A stretch of 64,000 nt of DNA from Bacteroidales bacterium UBA4363 (GCA_002393965.1 DGSL01000013.1:9642-73641), one strand, 5' to 3'. Numbered from the stretch's first letter, positions 28,324 through 37,944 are shown. Notes: a model not told the origin generated them from the letters alone. Program-made: numbers and translations.

Positions 28324-30331
28324 AGAACTTTGCTCTCCAATCACATCCATTCTTCCATTCCGAACAACCATAGGCGAAATGTCCTTTCAGTATTTTCCCT
28401 TTTCCACATTTGGGACAAGTCTGTCCAATCCAGTTATCATCAATCTTCATCTTCTTCTTGGACTTCTCCTTTTGGGGGTCACTTTTTTTTCTCTTACGAC
28501 TAGATAAAGAGGACTCTTCTTTCTTTTCTAGCCTATTCTGTTCTTCTATTGTCAATATTCGATACGATGTGTTTCGTCCATTAACAACAACCTGTTGTAC
28601 CATCTGCTTGAGATCATTCAAGAATTGTGTAGCTGAATAGGTTCCTCTTTCTATTTCACGCAACTTTTTTTCCCATTGACCAGTCAGTTCAGGAGATTTA
28701 AGCAAGTCATCCTGAATTGTTTCTATTAAATCGATGCCCATCTGAGTAGCAGAAATACTCTTCCGCTCCTTACGTATATAACGTCTTCTATACAAAGTCT
28801 CTATAATAGCTGCTCGAGTTGACGGCCGTCCTATTCCATTTTCCTTCATCACCTCACGCAATTCCTCTTTCTTAATTGATTTTCCTGCCGTTTCCATTGC
28901 GCGCAGAAGAGTTGCTTCGGTATAAGGCTTAGGAGGTGTCGTCATCCGTTCAACCAGTTCTGGAGCATGCGGGCCACGCTCTCCTTTTTCAAAATTAGGT
29001 AATACCTTTTCCTCATATCTCTCTGTATCTGTTTCTAAAGCAGTATCTGACTCATAAACTGCACGCCATCCTGAAGAAAGAATCTGCTTTCCTGTCGCCT
29101 TAAACTCGACATCTGATATAGATGCCAATACCGTAGTTGTCGATATCTTACAATCCGGATAGAAGGCTGCAATGAAACGGCGTGCCACGAGATCATATAT
29201 TTTTCGTTCGTTTTCAGTCAAAGTGGAATTCTCCACACCTGTTGGAATAATGGCATGATGGTCAGTCACTTTCGAATTATCGAATACTTTTTTACTCTTA
29301 GGAAGTTTTTTTCCTTTCAGAGGGTCCATAAACGGATGATAGTTTCGCATTCCGTTCATAATGGTAGGCACCTTCGGATAGATATCATCTGATAAATAAG
29401 TTGTATCAACACGAGGATAGGTTGTCACCTTCTTCTCATATAGCGACTGAATCAATCGGAGCGTTTCCTCTGCCGAGAAGCCGAACTTCTTATTGCAATC
29501 TACCTGCAAACCCGTTAAATCATAGAGTCGAGGAGATGATTCAAATCCTTTCTTTATTGATATATCCGTCACAACCAATTCTTCGCCTATTATTTTTTTC
29601 AGAAAATCCTCTCCTTCTTCTTTTTGAGAGAAACGTCCTCTTATTGCAGAAAAGGTAGTATCCCTATATTGGGTCTTCAGTTCCCAAAAAGGTTCTGGCT
29701 TGAAATTCTTTATCTCAAGTTGTCTCTTCACAATCATTGCCAATGTCGGAGTCTGAACCCTACCTATTGAAAGTACACTTTTATTTTGACCGAACCGCAA
29801 TGTATATAAACGAGTTGCATTGATACCTAACAGCCAATCTCCAATTGCCCGACATAATCCTGCCTCATAAAGATGTTGAAATTCTGTCTGTGGTTTTAAA
29901 TGCTCGAAACCATTTCGTATTGCTTCTTCTGTCAAAGAGGATATCCATAATCGTTGAACAGGGCATTTTACACCAGCCTTTTGCATAACCCAACGTTGGA
30001 TCAGTTCTCCCTCCTGCCCCGCATCACCACAGTTAACGATACCATCCGCATGACGATAGAGCTGTTCAATGATTCGAAACTGTTTCTCTATTCCCCTATC
30101 ATTTTTCAATTTAATCCCGAAGCGTTCCGGTATCATCGGAAGAACTCCTTCTGACCAACGTTTCCATTCAGTTTTATATTCATGTGGTTCTTTCAGTTCA
30201 CACAAATGTCCAAACGTCCATGTAACTTGATATCCGTTTCCTTCATAATAGCCTTCTTTGCGTTGTGTTGCACCGATTATCCGCGCAATATCCTGTGCGA
30301 CACTTGGCTTTTCAGCGATACATACAATCAT
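28322..30331 (-). CDS. topB: DNA topoisomerase III
   Basis: 669-residue type IA topoisomerase that decatenates and relaxes DNA through a 5'-phosphotyrosine link. The TOPRIM start MIVCIAEKPSVAQDIARIIGA and NCGDAGQEGELIQRWV are clear, and the active-site tyrosine is in TYPRVDTTYLSDD (about 302). A C-terminal zinc ribbon (about 637-665, CPKCGKG and CSEWKNGCDW) follows a basic Ser/Lys linker. It is downstream of two TPR genes, 19 bp after the nearer one. Confidence 0.93.
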   Translation of the reverse strand: MIVCIAEKPSVAQDIARIIGATQRKEGYYEGNGYQVTWTFGHLCELKEPHEYKTEWKRWSEGVLPMIPERFGIKLKNDRGIEKQFRIIEQLYRHADGIVNCGDAGQEGELIQRWVMQKAGVKCPVQRLWISSLTEEAIRNGFEHLKPQTEFQHLYEAGLCRAIGDWLLGINATRLYTLRFGQNKSVLSIGRVQTPTLAMIVKRQLEIKNFKPEPFWELKTQYRDTTFSAIRGRFSQKEEGEDFLKKIIGEELVVTDISIKKGFESSPRLYDLTGLQVDCNKKFGFSAEETLRLIQSLYEKKVTTYPRVDTTYLSDDIYPKVPTIMNGMRNYHPFMDPLKGKKLPKSKKVFDNSKVTDHHAIIPTGVENSTLTENERKIYDLVARRFIAAFYPDCKISTTTVLASISDVEFKATGKQILSSGWRAVYESDTALETDTERYEEKVLPNFEKGERGPHAPELVERMTTPPKPYTEATLLRAMETAGKSIKKEELREVMKENGIGRPSTRAAIIETLYRRRYIRKERKSISATQMGIDLIETIQDDLLKSPELTGQWEKKLREIERGTYSATQFLNDLKQMVQQVVVNGRNTSYRILTIEEQNRLEKKEESSLSSRKRKKSDPQKEKSKKKMKIDDNWIGQTCPKCGKGKILKGHFAYGCSEWKNGCDWRAKF

Positions 30332-30350
30332 CTTCTTTATGCTGAATTAT

Positions 30351-30953
30351 TCACTCCTTTCTTCTCTCATCCGTCTGACAATACTGGCGACGATATTTCA
30401 AGCCTCGTCTATCCCCCAATAATTCCACCTGCATAAAATCTCTGCATGCAGCATCTTTCTCTCCCAGTTTTTCTAAGACTTTACCTCGATTCAGCAGGGC
30501 ATTGACGTAATTGGGATGTATTTTTAATGCGTGGTTCAAATCTTTCAACGAAGTGTTGTAATTACCCAAGTCATAATGCAGTGCGCCACGAGCATTTAAT
30601 GCACGGAGGTTTGCCGTGTCAAGTGCAAGAGCCAAGTCCAAATCCAATACAGCTTCTCGTAATTCTCCCTTTATCTGTTTTACCAATGCTCTTTCTATAT
30701 ATGCTGGGACAAAGTTCGGATTCAAGGCAAGTGCATCTGAATAGTCTTTTATTGCATCTGACCATTGTCCATATTCTTGATGGAATTTTCCTTTTTTGAT
30801 AAACTCTTCAGGTGTATTCTGCCCCAATCCTGAAACAAAAGGAAAAACTGCAAAAAACAGAAATATTCGTATTCTAATCTGTTCATTCCAATTAAATAAA
30901 GTACTCTTCCTTCCCAAAGTCTTTGCTATCTTCCTTATTATCGACATAATCAA
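30351..30953 (-). CDS. TPR-repeat protein with N-terminal signal/anchor
   Basis: 200 residues: a basic start, one hydrophobic stretch (about 29-45), then about four tetratricopeptide repeats (EYGQWSDAIKDYSDALALNPNF and three related units). The repeats share the spacing and sequence style of the next gene upstream, so the two are probably duplicates. No catalytic domain. It may be a periplasmic scaffold. It lies 6 bp after the larger TPR gene and 19 bp before topB. Confidence 0.75.
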   Translation of the reverse strand: MIMSIIRKIAKTLGRKSTLFNWNEQIRIRIFLFFAVFPFVSGLGQNTPEEFIKKGKFHQEYGQWSDAIKDYSDALALNPNFVPAYIERALVKQIKGELREAVLDLDLALALDTANLRALNARGALHYDLGNYNTSLKDLNHALKIHPNYVNALLNRGKVLEKLGEKDAACRDFMQVELLGDRRGLKYRRQYCQTDERRKE

Positions 30954-30959
30954 TGTATA

Positions 30960-31865
30960 TTATTTCGTAGATGGACAAGTTTGACGAACAAAGCGGCGAT
31001 CCTTCGTATTGTATTTATACCCTAACTCCAAAGCCTTGTTCCAATCCCTACACGCATTCATCTTATCCTTTATCATATAATAGGCATTGCCACGGTTGAC
31101 ATATGCCAAAGCCATCTCTGGCTCCACGTGTATAGCTCGATTGTAGTCTCCAATAGACAATCGGTATTCTTTTTGAGCATACAGCACATTGCCACGGTTT
31201 ACATAATACTCTGCATCATACGGATCCGCATTTATCGCCGCAGAATAATCGGCAATTGCTTCTTTCATATTTCCTTCCTTGCTCTGAATCTGAGCCCTAT
31301 TATAATAAGCCTCTGCATAGAGGGTGTCACACTCTATGGCCTTTGAGAAATCACATTTCGCTTGTTTCAGATTATGTTGAAAATAATTAGACACGCCTCT
31401 GTGATAATAGGCAGGAGCAAAGAGAGAATCCAGTTCTATTGCTTTTGTAAAATCTGTGATAGCAAGACTATCACTGCCTAAATCTGCATATGCGAGTCCA
31501 CGTGTCAAATAAGCATCTGTATATGCCGAGTCCAATCGAATTGCCTGTGAAAGATCTTCGATTGCTTTTTTTGTCTCGTTTCGTAACAGATAAGCATAGG
31601 CACGATTATAATATCCTTCCGCATTGGATGAATCCATATCAATAGCTTTATTGATCAAACTTATTGCCTTATCCAAATCTCCCTTGCTACCTTTTTTCAA
31701 TGCTTTCATCATCACACGATCATATCTTTTCGCCACCGTCTCTCGTATCATGTTTTCAATTCCTAATGTCGTCGTATCTTCTGTTTCCACATTTGCCTCA
31801 TATGATAAAGCATAAGAACATAAAGACACTATTCCCATCACCAATAATACAATGATTCTATACAT
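30960..31865 (-). CDS. Exported TPR-repeat protein
   Basis: About 301 residues from MYRIIVLLVMG, whose first 24 residues make a good signal peptide. The longest ORF starts 18 codons earlier, but a TACATTTG element lies inside that extension and would start transcription near 31885. At least six tandem TPRs of the kind AYYNRAQIQSKEGNMKEAIADYSAAINADP fill the mature protein. Probably a periplasmic protein-protein scaffold. Function unknown. Confidence 0.75.
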   Translation of the reverse strand: MYRIIVLLVMGIVSLCSYALSYEANVETEDTTTLGIENMIRETVAKRYDRVMMKALKKGSKGDLDKAISLINKAIDMDSSNAEGYYNRAYAYLLRNETKKAIEDLSQAIRLDSAYTDAYLTRGLAYADLGSDSLAITDFTKAIELDSLFAPAYYHRGVSNYFQHNLKQAKCDFSKAIECDTLYAEAYYNRAQIQSKEGNMKEAIADYSAAINADPYDAEYYVNRGNVLYAQKEYRLSIGDYNRAIHVEPEMALAYVNRGNAYYMIKDKMNACRDWNKALELGYKYNTKDRRFVRQTCPSTK

Positions 31866-31891
31866 AAATGTATGATTATATGCAGACATGA

Positions 31892-31899
31892 CAAATGTA
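31892..31899 (-). promoter_or_regulatory. -7 element of the TPR-TPR-topB operon
   Basis: TACATTTG on the minus strand; start near 31885. It favours the internal start of the larger TPR gene. Confidence 0.5.
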
Positions 31900-31908
31900 G
31901 TTATTTTT

Positions 31909-32685
31909 TCAATTATCACGTAGCGCCATGAATACAGCCACAGCTATGAGAAAGACGGCATACAACATCTTGAAATATTTCGAAGGCAAACCAACTGCTA
32001 TTTTCGAACCGAACAAAGCTCCTATCAGAATACCAACAGCCATTAGGACAGCAGGGACAATTTGTAGATATCCTCCCTCGTAATAGACCAAAACACTTGG
32101 AAGTCCAACCGGAAGTTGCAATGCGGCAAGAGATGTTGCGGCTGCAACCTTGGGGTCGTATCGGAATAATTTTACAAGAACTGGAACAATGACAACACCA
32201 CCGCCTTTACCGAACAGACCTGCTATAATTCCAGCTCCTACTCCAAGTAGCAGAAGATGCCAAAATGGTTGGAGTTCTTTCTCTCTATTTTCTTCCTTCT
32301 TCTTTTGACGTAACAGAAGATTTGGAACTCCCAGGTATTCCATTGCAACATAAAACAAAAAAGCAGCATAGAGTTTGGATAGCAGATGGACATTTACGTT
32401 CATGGCCAATTCCGCTCCGCCAAACGAGCCGACGAACAAGCCACAAGCAATCCAAAGACTATTACGCAGGCTAACCATACCCGCTTTCCAATAAACCCAA
32501 ACGCCGAATATTCCAACGGGTAATAACATAGCAGCAAGAGATGCAGCATTCGCCTGTAACAGAGGCCATCCAAACACGGCAACAAGCATAGGAACCATCA
32601 CGATACCGCCTCCTATTCCAAATAATCCGGAGAGAATTCCTGCCAGCAAACCGACACAAACACTAATAAGATATTGCCAATCCAT
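31909..32685 (-). CDS. TauE/SafE-family anion exporter
   Basis: 258 residues with about eight membrane helices in two halves, each opening with the family word: GLLAGILSGLFGIGGGIVMVPML and GAGIIAGLFGKGGGVVIVPVL. The family moves sulfite, sulfoacetate and related organic acids across the inner membrane. Substrate not readable here. It lies after tRNA-Arg, separated by that tRNA's terminator. Confidence 0.9.
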   Translation of the reverse strand: MDWQYLISVCVGLLAGILSGLFGIGGGIVMVPMLVAVFGWPLLQANAASLAAMLLPVGIFGVWVYWKAGMVSLRNSLWIACGLFVGSFGGAELAMNVNVHLLSKLYAAFLFYVAMEYLGVPNLLLRQKKKEENREKELQPFWHLLLLGVGAGIIAGLFGKGGGVVIVPVLVKLFRYDPKVAAATSLAALQLPVGLPSVLVYYEGGYLQIVPAVLMAVGILIGALFGSKIAVGLPSKYFKMLYAVFLIAVAVFMALRDN

Positions 32686-32710
32686 CTAATTATACTAATA
32701 CTTTTAATAA

Positions 32711-32744
32711 AAAAAATCGGTCAACACTTACGCGGTGACCGATT
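32711..32744 (-). terminator. Terminator of tRNA-Arg
   Basis: AATCGGTCA pairs with TGACCGATT (9 bp) on the minus strand, followed by a T run. It begins three bases after the tRNA. Confidence 0.85.
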
Positions 32745-32746
32745 CG

Positions 32747-32820
32747 TGACTCGCATAGGATTCAAACCTATAACCTCTTGATCCGTAGTCAAGTACTCTA
32801 TTCAGTTGAGCTAGCGAGCC
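32747..32820 (-). tRNA. tRNA-Arg(ACG)
   Basis: 74 nt. Acceptor GGCTCGC pairs with GCGAGTC (one G-T pair), anticodon stem CTTGA/TCAAG closes loop CTACGGA with anticodon ACG, and the T loop reads GGTTTGAATCC. CCA is not encoded. A34 is expected to be edited to inosine by TadA. Confidence 0.93.
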
Positions 32821-32845
32821 GTACTTTTCATTTCCAAAAGCGGTG

Positions 32846-32853
32846 CAAAAATA
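32846..32853 (-). promoter_or_regulatory. -7 element of tRNA-Arg
   Basis: TATTTTTG on the minus strand, with the start about 20 nt before the mature tRNA 5' end. Confidence 0.55.
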
Positions 32854-32935
32854 GCATTTATTTTTTTTTCTGCAAAGACTTTTCTTTCTTTTTAAATCAT
32901 ACAAGGGAAAAAAAATATTATCTCTTGCTTTTATC

Positions 32936-33325
32936 CTAATTTTTCTGATCTATTCGTTCATATTCCTGCGCAATATTCCAGACATGTCCCTGATAGAACT
33001 CCCCTGTGGTTTCCTGCAAAGCTTCTTCTGCCTTGCGGTAAATATTTCGTTGGTTATTTGTTTCTCTTTCTCGTACTTCTCGCAAGACCTCCTGAAGTCC
33101 AGCTGTATCATTTCTGTATTGATACCGAAGTTTCATGACTGGCAAGGTCTGGTTAATCAGTACTTCGCATTCAGATTTTGTCAATGTATCATCTTCACAG
33201 GCATTCAAAGCTGTTAACGAAAAGCGTTCACGTATCTTTAAAATCTTACTTGCATCGTTTTCCGATCCGCAGGAAGAAAGGACGAAAGAAAAAGAAACAC
33301 AACCCATCACAAGCAGTTTCTTCAT
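32936..33325 (-). CDS. Small lipoprotein, function unknown
   Basis: About 129 residues from MKKLLVMGCVSF; six extra codons upstream are possible. The lipobox LSSC places the lipidated cysteine at about residue 19, followed by G-S-E-N-D, an acidic region that favours outer-membrane sorting. The mature part is helical and charged. There are two further cysteines (in NACEDD and SECEVL) that could form a disulfide. No family recognised. It is divergent to a probable small RNA promoter. Confidence 0.65.
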   Translation of the reverse strand: MKKLLVMGCVSFSFVLSSCGSENDASKILKIRERFSLTALNACEDDTLTKSECEVLINQTLPVMKLRYQYRNDTAGLQEVLREVRERETNNQRNIYRKAEEALQETTGEFYQGHVWNIAQEYERIDQKN

Positions 33326-33356
33326 AAATGCATTTCTCATCATTTCATTATTTTGT

Positions 33357-33364
33357 TATTTTTG
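33357..33364 (+). promoter_or_regulatory. -7 element of a plus-strand small RNA
   Basis: TATTTTTG on the plus strand, in a gap whose flanking genes both read the other way. It is followed within 140 bases by a terminator, with no ORF of note between. Confidence 0.5.
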
Positions 33365-33369
33365 TCGTG

Positions 33370-33505
33370 TCAACTTTATGATGTGGGGCAACTGAGGGCT
33401 CACCCGTCTGGTTTAGCGTGGGAGGAACAGGTAGGTTGCACGATAGTATAGTTCCAGAGCTTGATGCTATCAACACAAGGGCAGAGAAATCTTTGCCCTT
33501 TTTTT
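33370..33505 (+). ncRNA. Probable structured small RNA, unassigned
   Basis: About 136 nt between a -7 element and a T-run terminator (AAGGGCA/TGCCCTT then T7). Pairings visible: GCAAC with GTTGC enclosing an ACCCGTCTG/CAGGTAGGT helix (with wobbles), and a separate GATAGTAT/ATGCTATC hairpin at about 33442-33470. It is GC-rich compared with nearby intergenic DNA. The SRP signature (GGTC..GGAAGG..GCAG) and the RNase P and tmRNA signatures are absent. It ends tail-to-tail with trxB, whose stop lies at the terminator. Confidence 0.5.
33477..33505 (+). terminator. Terminator of the small RNA
   Basis: AAGGGCA pairs with TGCCCTT (7 bp) around a 10-nt loop, followed by seven T residues. The minus-strand reading also has T residues, so it may stop trxB transcripts too. 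Confidence 0.75.
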
Positions 33506-33506
33506 C

Positions 33507-34442
33507 TTAATTTATGTTATTCAAAAATTGTTCGGCATCAATCGCTGCCTTGCATCCGCTGGCGGCAGCCGTAATAGCCTGCTGGTAACGCGGATCAGCA
33601 ACATCACCAGCGGCGAATACTCCTTCCACGGAAGTCAGTGTTGTAATTCCATCTGTAACGATGTACCCATTTTCGTCCAATTCGATCTGTCCTTTAAATA
33701 AAGAAGTATTAGGAGTATGTCCTATTGCAAGAAAGAATCCATCAATAGGAAGATCTCTATTTTCCTCATCCTTCTCTCCTTTCTTGTATACCAAATGAGC
33801 ACCCTCCAGTTTCTGTTCTCCGAACAATCCCGTAGTATTATATTCGAAAAGAACTTCAATATTATCTTTTTCTGCTACTCGTTTCTTCATAATATCACTG
33901 GCTCGGAGATAATTCTTCCGTACAATCAAATAGACCTTCTCACACAATTGACTCAGATACAGAGCCTCCTCGCATGCTGTATCGCCACCACCGACCACTG
34001 CAACCTTCTTCTTGCGAAAAAAGAAGCCGTCACACGTAGCACAGACCGACACTCCCTTTCCTCTATATTTCTGTTCGTCATCCAGACCTAAATAACGAGC
34101 AGTAGCTCCTGTAGCTATGATTAGAGAATCCGCTTCCAGTTCCTCTTTTCCATCTATAATCAACCGGAAAGGACGTGTGTGTAAGTCAACAGACGAAACA
34201 GAACCAGAACGTATATCGGTACCGAAACGCAATGCCTGGCTTCGAAGCTGTTCCATCATCTCGTTTGCATCTATTCCTTCTGGATAACCTGGATAATTCT
34301 CAATAACGGTAGTAGTCGTCAACTGCCCACCCACTTGCAAACCCTCATACAAAACAGGATGAAGATTTGCCCGTGCCGCGTAAATGCCTGCCGTGTAGCC
34401 AGCAGGTCCCGAACCGATAATCAGACACTTAACTCTTTCCAT
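33507..34442 (-). CDS. trxB: Thioredoxin reductase
   Basis: 311-residue FAD/NADPH flavoenzyme that reduces thioredoxin. It shows FAD loop GSGPAGYTAGIYAARA (about 11), redox-active CATC (about 134-137) followed by DGFFFRKKKVAVVGGGDTACEEA with the NADPH loop, and the C-terminal FAD contact GVFAAGDVADPRYQQAITAAASG. Length and order match bacterial TrxB. It lies 33 bp after the lolA-like gene. Confidence 0.96.
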   Translation of the reverse strand: MERVKCLIIGSGPAGYTAGIYAARANLHPVLYEGLQVGGQLTTTTVIENYPGYPEGIDANEMMEQLRSQALRFGTDIRSGSVSSVDLHTRPFRLIIDGKEELEADSLIIATGATARYLGLDDEQKYRGKGVSVCATCDGFFFRKKKVAVVGGGDTACEEALYLSQLCEKVYLIVRKNYLRASDIMKKRVAEKDNIEVLFEYNTTGLFGEQKLEGAHLVYKKGEKDEENRDLPIDGFFLAIGHTPNTSLFKGQIELDENGYIVTDGITTLTSVEGVFAAGDVADPRYQQAITAAASGCKAAIDAEQFLNNIN

Positions 34443-34475
34443 TCTATAATTTCTATCGATTAACCTTTTTTATCC

Positions 34476-35189
34476 TTAGCGCAAATCATTGACAACCACT
34501 CCAGGATGTGCCTTTGGGTAGAACACAAAGAATGCATCGTTCAGAGACTTACGTTTTGTACTCAAAGCCGTGAACAAGGTATGAACTCCATTCTTGTTCA
34601 AGACTTTGATACTTTTCACGTGAAAAGTCTTGCGGTCAATCTGCACAATTGACTTATAATAATCTTTGCGCAGGGAATAATCTGGGAAAACATCGATAGT
34701 ATAATAAGAATCGCTTGTCTTGTTATCCAAACTAAATTGCACAGTTGCATGAACCGTATAACTTGACATTAAATAGGCAGGATTCACTTCCTGCAGTTCC
34801 TTTGGAGTCGGCATGCTGATGCTCACCTCGTTGTTTTTCGCCACATAAACATATTCATTCCTACCATCATAGTAAGTCTGAGCAGAAGGTGTCGTGATTC
34901 TGAACTTTTTACCGTTCATCACCACATCTCCTTTGAAAGAATCTTTTTTACCGCTTTTCGTATCAGTCACGTTGATCTGAAAAAATACCTGAACTGGACT
35001 GTTGTTGTATTTTGCAGCCGCCTTATCCAGAATGGACTTTGCTTTCGGATCCGTCTGCGACGGGATATCCGACTTCTTCAATGTCACAACCTTACCATGT
35101 GGAAGCATTTTTCCTTTTTGTGCAGAAACAGGAATTAGCAGTAGCACACCTGTTACGATTCCTATCAGAATAGTAAATATCTTTCTCAT
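34476..35189 (-). CDS. lolA: LolA-like periplasmic lipoprotein carrier
   Basis: 237 residues with a signal peptide (MRKIFTILIGIVTGVLLLIPVSAQ, cleavage after Ala23). The mature part has the LolA pattern of curved beta strands: VFFQINVTDTKSGKKDSFKGDVVMNGKKFRI, then TYYDGRNEYVYVAKNNEVSI and RKTFHVKSIKVLNKNGVHTLFT. The protein is expected to ferry lipoproteins to the outer membrane. It follows ftsK, a linkage also seen in many other bacteria. The 133-bp gap to ftsK shows no clear promoter. Confidence 0.82.
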   Translation of the reverse strand: MRKIFTILIGIVTGVLLLIPVSAQKGKMLPHGKVVTLKKSDIPSQTDPKAKSILDKAAAKYNNSPVQVFFQINVTDTKSGKKDSFKGDVVMNGKKFRITTPSAQTYYDGRNEYVYVAKNNEVSISMPTPKELQEVNPAYLMSSYTVHATVQFSLDNKTSDSYYTIDVFPDYSLRKDYYKSIVQIDRKTFHVKSIKVLNKNGVHTLFTALSTKRKSLNDAFFVFYPKAHPGVVVNDLR

Positions 35190-35322
35190 CCTCTTTATTT
35201 ATCTGATGTTTTTTGATTTAAGCGTCTTTTCTTCTACTCAAACATGCGAAAGACGGTTTTCTTCCTCTCTTTCGTTGTAATGAACAATGATCACAAGACT
35301 TGAAGGGAATAAATAAATGGTC

Positions 35323-37944
35323 TTACTGAATCATTGAATTCAATTTTTGTTCCAAAGTAATCTCATCTGGAACTAAAACCTGTCGTGCCTTGCTTCCTTC
35401 GAATGGCCCCACAATGCCAGCTGCCTCCAATTGATCCATGATACGTCCAGCACGGTTGTATCCGATAGAGAACTTTCGCTGTATATTGGACGTCGAACCT
35501 TGTTGTGTCTGTACAATCAGACGAGCTGCCTCCACGAACATAGAATCTCGCTCATGCGGATCGAAGTCAGCACCCGAGGAGCCACCACTTCCCCCTCCTA
35601 TGTTCGAACCTGCATCTGGATCGCATTCCGGCAGTTCAAATGCCGTTGGATATCCCTGTTGCGAACCGATATAATCAACTATTTCCTCCACTTCAGGAGT
35701 ATCGACGAACGCACACTGTACTCGACTCGTCTCGCCGTCTTTCGAAAACAACAAATCTCCTCGTCCAATAAGGTGTTGTGCACCCGAAGCATCCAAAATA
35801 GTTCTCGAATCCACCATAGACGAAACGCGAAAAGCAATACGTGTCGGGAAATTTGCCTTAATAATACCCGTGATGATGTTGGTCGATGGTCGTTGTGTAG
35901 CGAGGATCATATGGATACCAATGGCACGTGCTAATTGGGCAATACGAGCAATCGGTAGTTCCACTTCTTTTCCTGCCACCATAATCAAGTCACCAAATTC
36001 ATCAATAACTACTACGATATATGGCAGGAATCGATGTCCTTTCTCCGGATTCAATTTGCGATGTATGAACTTATCGTTGTATTCCGCTATTGTACGCACA
36101 CCTGCCTTCTTCAGAAGATCGTAACGCTCATCCATTTCCTTGGTCAGCGAATTCAGTGTTTGTACCACCTTTGTGACATCCGTAATGATTGCCTCCTCAC
36201 CTCCTGACATCTTGGCAAGGAAATGACGTTCTATCTTATTGTAGATAGAAAATTCCACCTTTTTCGGATCAACCAAGACAAATTTCAAATAGGCAGGATG
36301 CATGCTATACAGCAGGCTCGTAATAATCGCATTCAATCCGACCGATTTTCCTTGTCCTGTCGCACCTGCGACCAACACATGAGGAGTTTTAGTCAAGTCG
36401 AAGGTAAACACCTCGTTGGTAATCGTTTTACCTATCGCCACCGGCAGCTTGTATTTCTGCTGAGCATCTTGGAATCGTTTGGAGTTCAATACAGAAAGCA
36501 TCGAGACCGTCTGTGGGTGTTCGTTCGGCACCTCGATTCCGATGGTACCCTTTCCCGGAATTGGTGCGATAATGCGTATGCCGATAGCCGCCAGGCTCAG
36601 CATGATTTCGCTTTCAAGATTTTTAATCTTTGATATACGTGTACCTGCTTTCGGCACAATTTCATATAATGTAATGGTCGGTCCAACCGTTGCATTAATG
36701 CTGACGATTTCTATTCCATAATTGCTAAGCGTCGTAATGATGCGGTTTTTATTCGCATTCTGTTCGTTCACATCGACAGCTGGTTGTCCGTTACCATAGT
36801 CCTTCAAGAGACTCATCGGAGGTGTCATGTATCGGCTTAGATCCAGTTTCGGATCGTACTCTCCGAGTCCAGAAGCATCATATGTGTCATTTTCAATGAG
36901 TCCAAGGTCTGTTGCCTCTTCTGTTTGTGGAGTATTGATTACCATCTCCGGACCATCTTCATCCGAAATATGAAGTTCATTTTGCGGTGAATCATTTTCA
37001 TCGTCACTGATAGTCCATCCAGATGACTCATCTTCCCGTTCTGACTCTGTCAAATCGTCGATTGGTTCCGTATGGGTTATTTCTTTTTCCGCAGGATATA
37101 CCTCCCAGTTTCCATTGCCTTCTACGTTTAATGGGGAGGATTCAAGCTCTCGTCGATCTAGTGTTTCTAAATTCTTCTCGTCTTTCTGCTCTTCTGCATC
37201 AGTGACAAGCATGTTCTCAGATTCCTCTGTCTTAAGTTCCTCTTCATTTCCCTCTTCTAATAGTTCCTGACGACTTCTTGCAAACAGAGATTTCAGCCAT
37301 GTGCCTGCCTTGATGGACAAACGTTTCAAAGCTGGTAAGGTATCTTGATGAAAGAAAATGAGGAATAGTACAAAAACGAGTAGTAGGAGCAGGAAAGCAC
37401 CTACAGAGCCTACGTTCTTTTCCATGACTGTACTGATACGGTGTCCAACTTGTCCACCGAAGTTATAGTAGCCATCCTTGTAGAGACCAAAAAAGAAAAA
37501 ACTAATGGCAGTCGAAAACCAAAAAAGCATAATCAACAACATGGAGACATACTTCCAAGTAGAAGAAATTCTCGTCGTCAACAACCTGACACCAGCCAGC
37601 AGCACTAAGCCCAACAAAAAGAACGATGCTGCTCCGAATCCTTTATAAATGATACGGTAGGAGATATATGCCCCCATCGATCCTGTCCAGTTTTGAACAT
37701 TATTTCTTGCCGAACCAGCCAAGAGATAATCAAAGAAACTATCATATTGGCTGACAATCGAATAGTCCGCCTCACATGTAAAGAAATAAGATACGAAAGC
37801 CAGTGTCAGATACAGAGTAATAAAAATCAAGACAGCACCGAATGCCATACGTGTACGGGGATCCGTCACGATTCGTTTAAACGTTTCCCATTTCGATGCT
37901 CCACTCCTCTTCTCTACTTTCTTTTTTGAATTCTCTGTCGGCAT
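35323..37944 (-). CDS. ftsK: DNA translocase FtsK
   Basis: 873 residues. Four membrane helices (about 35-55, 105-125, 135-155, 180-200) precede an acidic linker of about 170 residues. The RecA-like motor has Walker A AGATGQGKSVGLN (about 525) and Walker B YIVVVIDEFGDLI. The gamma winged-helix domain is at about 820-865 (IQRKFSIGYNRAGRIMDQLEAAGIVGP), expected to read KOPS-like sites. It pumps chromosome ends to the septum and activates XerCD. A Gly/Ser stretch separates motor from gamma. First gene of a likely ftsK-lolA-trxB operon. Confidence 0.95.
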   Translation of the reverse strand: MPTENSKKKVEKRSGASKWETFKRIVTDPRTRMAFGAVLIFITLYLTLAFVSYFFTCEADYSIVSQYDSFFDYLLAGSARNNVQNWTGSMGAYISYRIIYKGFGAASFFLLGLVLLAGVRLLTTRISSTWKYVSMLLIMLFWFSTAISFFFFGLYKDGYYNFGGQVGHRISTVMEKNVGSVGAFLLLLLVFVLFLIFFHQDTLPALKRLSIKAGTWLKSLFARSRQELLEEGNEEELKTEESENMLVTDAEEQKDEKNLETLDRRELESSPLNVEGNGNWEVYPAEKEITHTEPIDDLTESEREDESSGWTISDDENDSPQNELHISDEDGPEMVINTPQTEEATDLGLIENDTYDASGLGEYDPKLDLSRYMTPPMSLLKDYGNGQPAVDVNEQNANKNRIITTLSNYGIEIVSINATVGPTITLYEIVPKAGTRISKIKNLESEIMLSLAAIGIRIIAPIPGKGTIGIEVPNEHPQTVSMLSVLNSKRFQDAQQKYKLPVAIGKTITNEVFTFDLTKTPHVLVAGATGQGKSVGLNAIITSLLYSMHPAYLKFVLVDPKKVEFSIYNKIERHFLAKMSGGEEAIITDVTKVVQTLNSLTKEMDERYDLLKKAGVRTIAEYNDKFIHRKLNPEKGHRFLPYIVVVIDEFGDLIMVAGKEVELPIARIAQLARAIGIHMILATQRPSTNIITGIIKANFPTRIAFRVSSMVDSRTILDASGAQHLIGRGDLLFSKDGETSRVQCAFVDTPEVEEIVDYIGSQQGYPTAFELPECDPDAGSNIGGGSGGSSGADFDPHERDSMFVEAARLIVQTQQGSTSNIQRKFSIGYNRAGRIMDQLEAAGIVGPFEGSKARQVLVPDEITLEQKLNSMIQ

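Noticed and set aside
33370-33505. Identification of the small RNA as 4.5S/SRP RNA
   Set aside because: The invariant apical loop (GGTC..GGAAGG..GCAG) is absent; only loose similarity such as GGAACAG is present.
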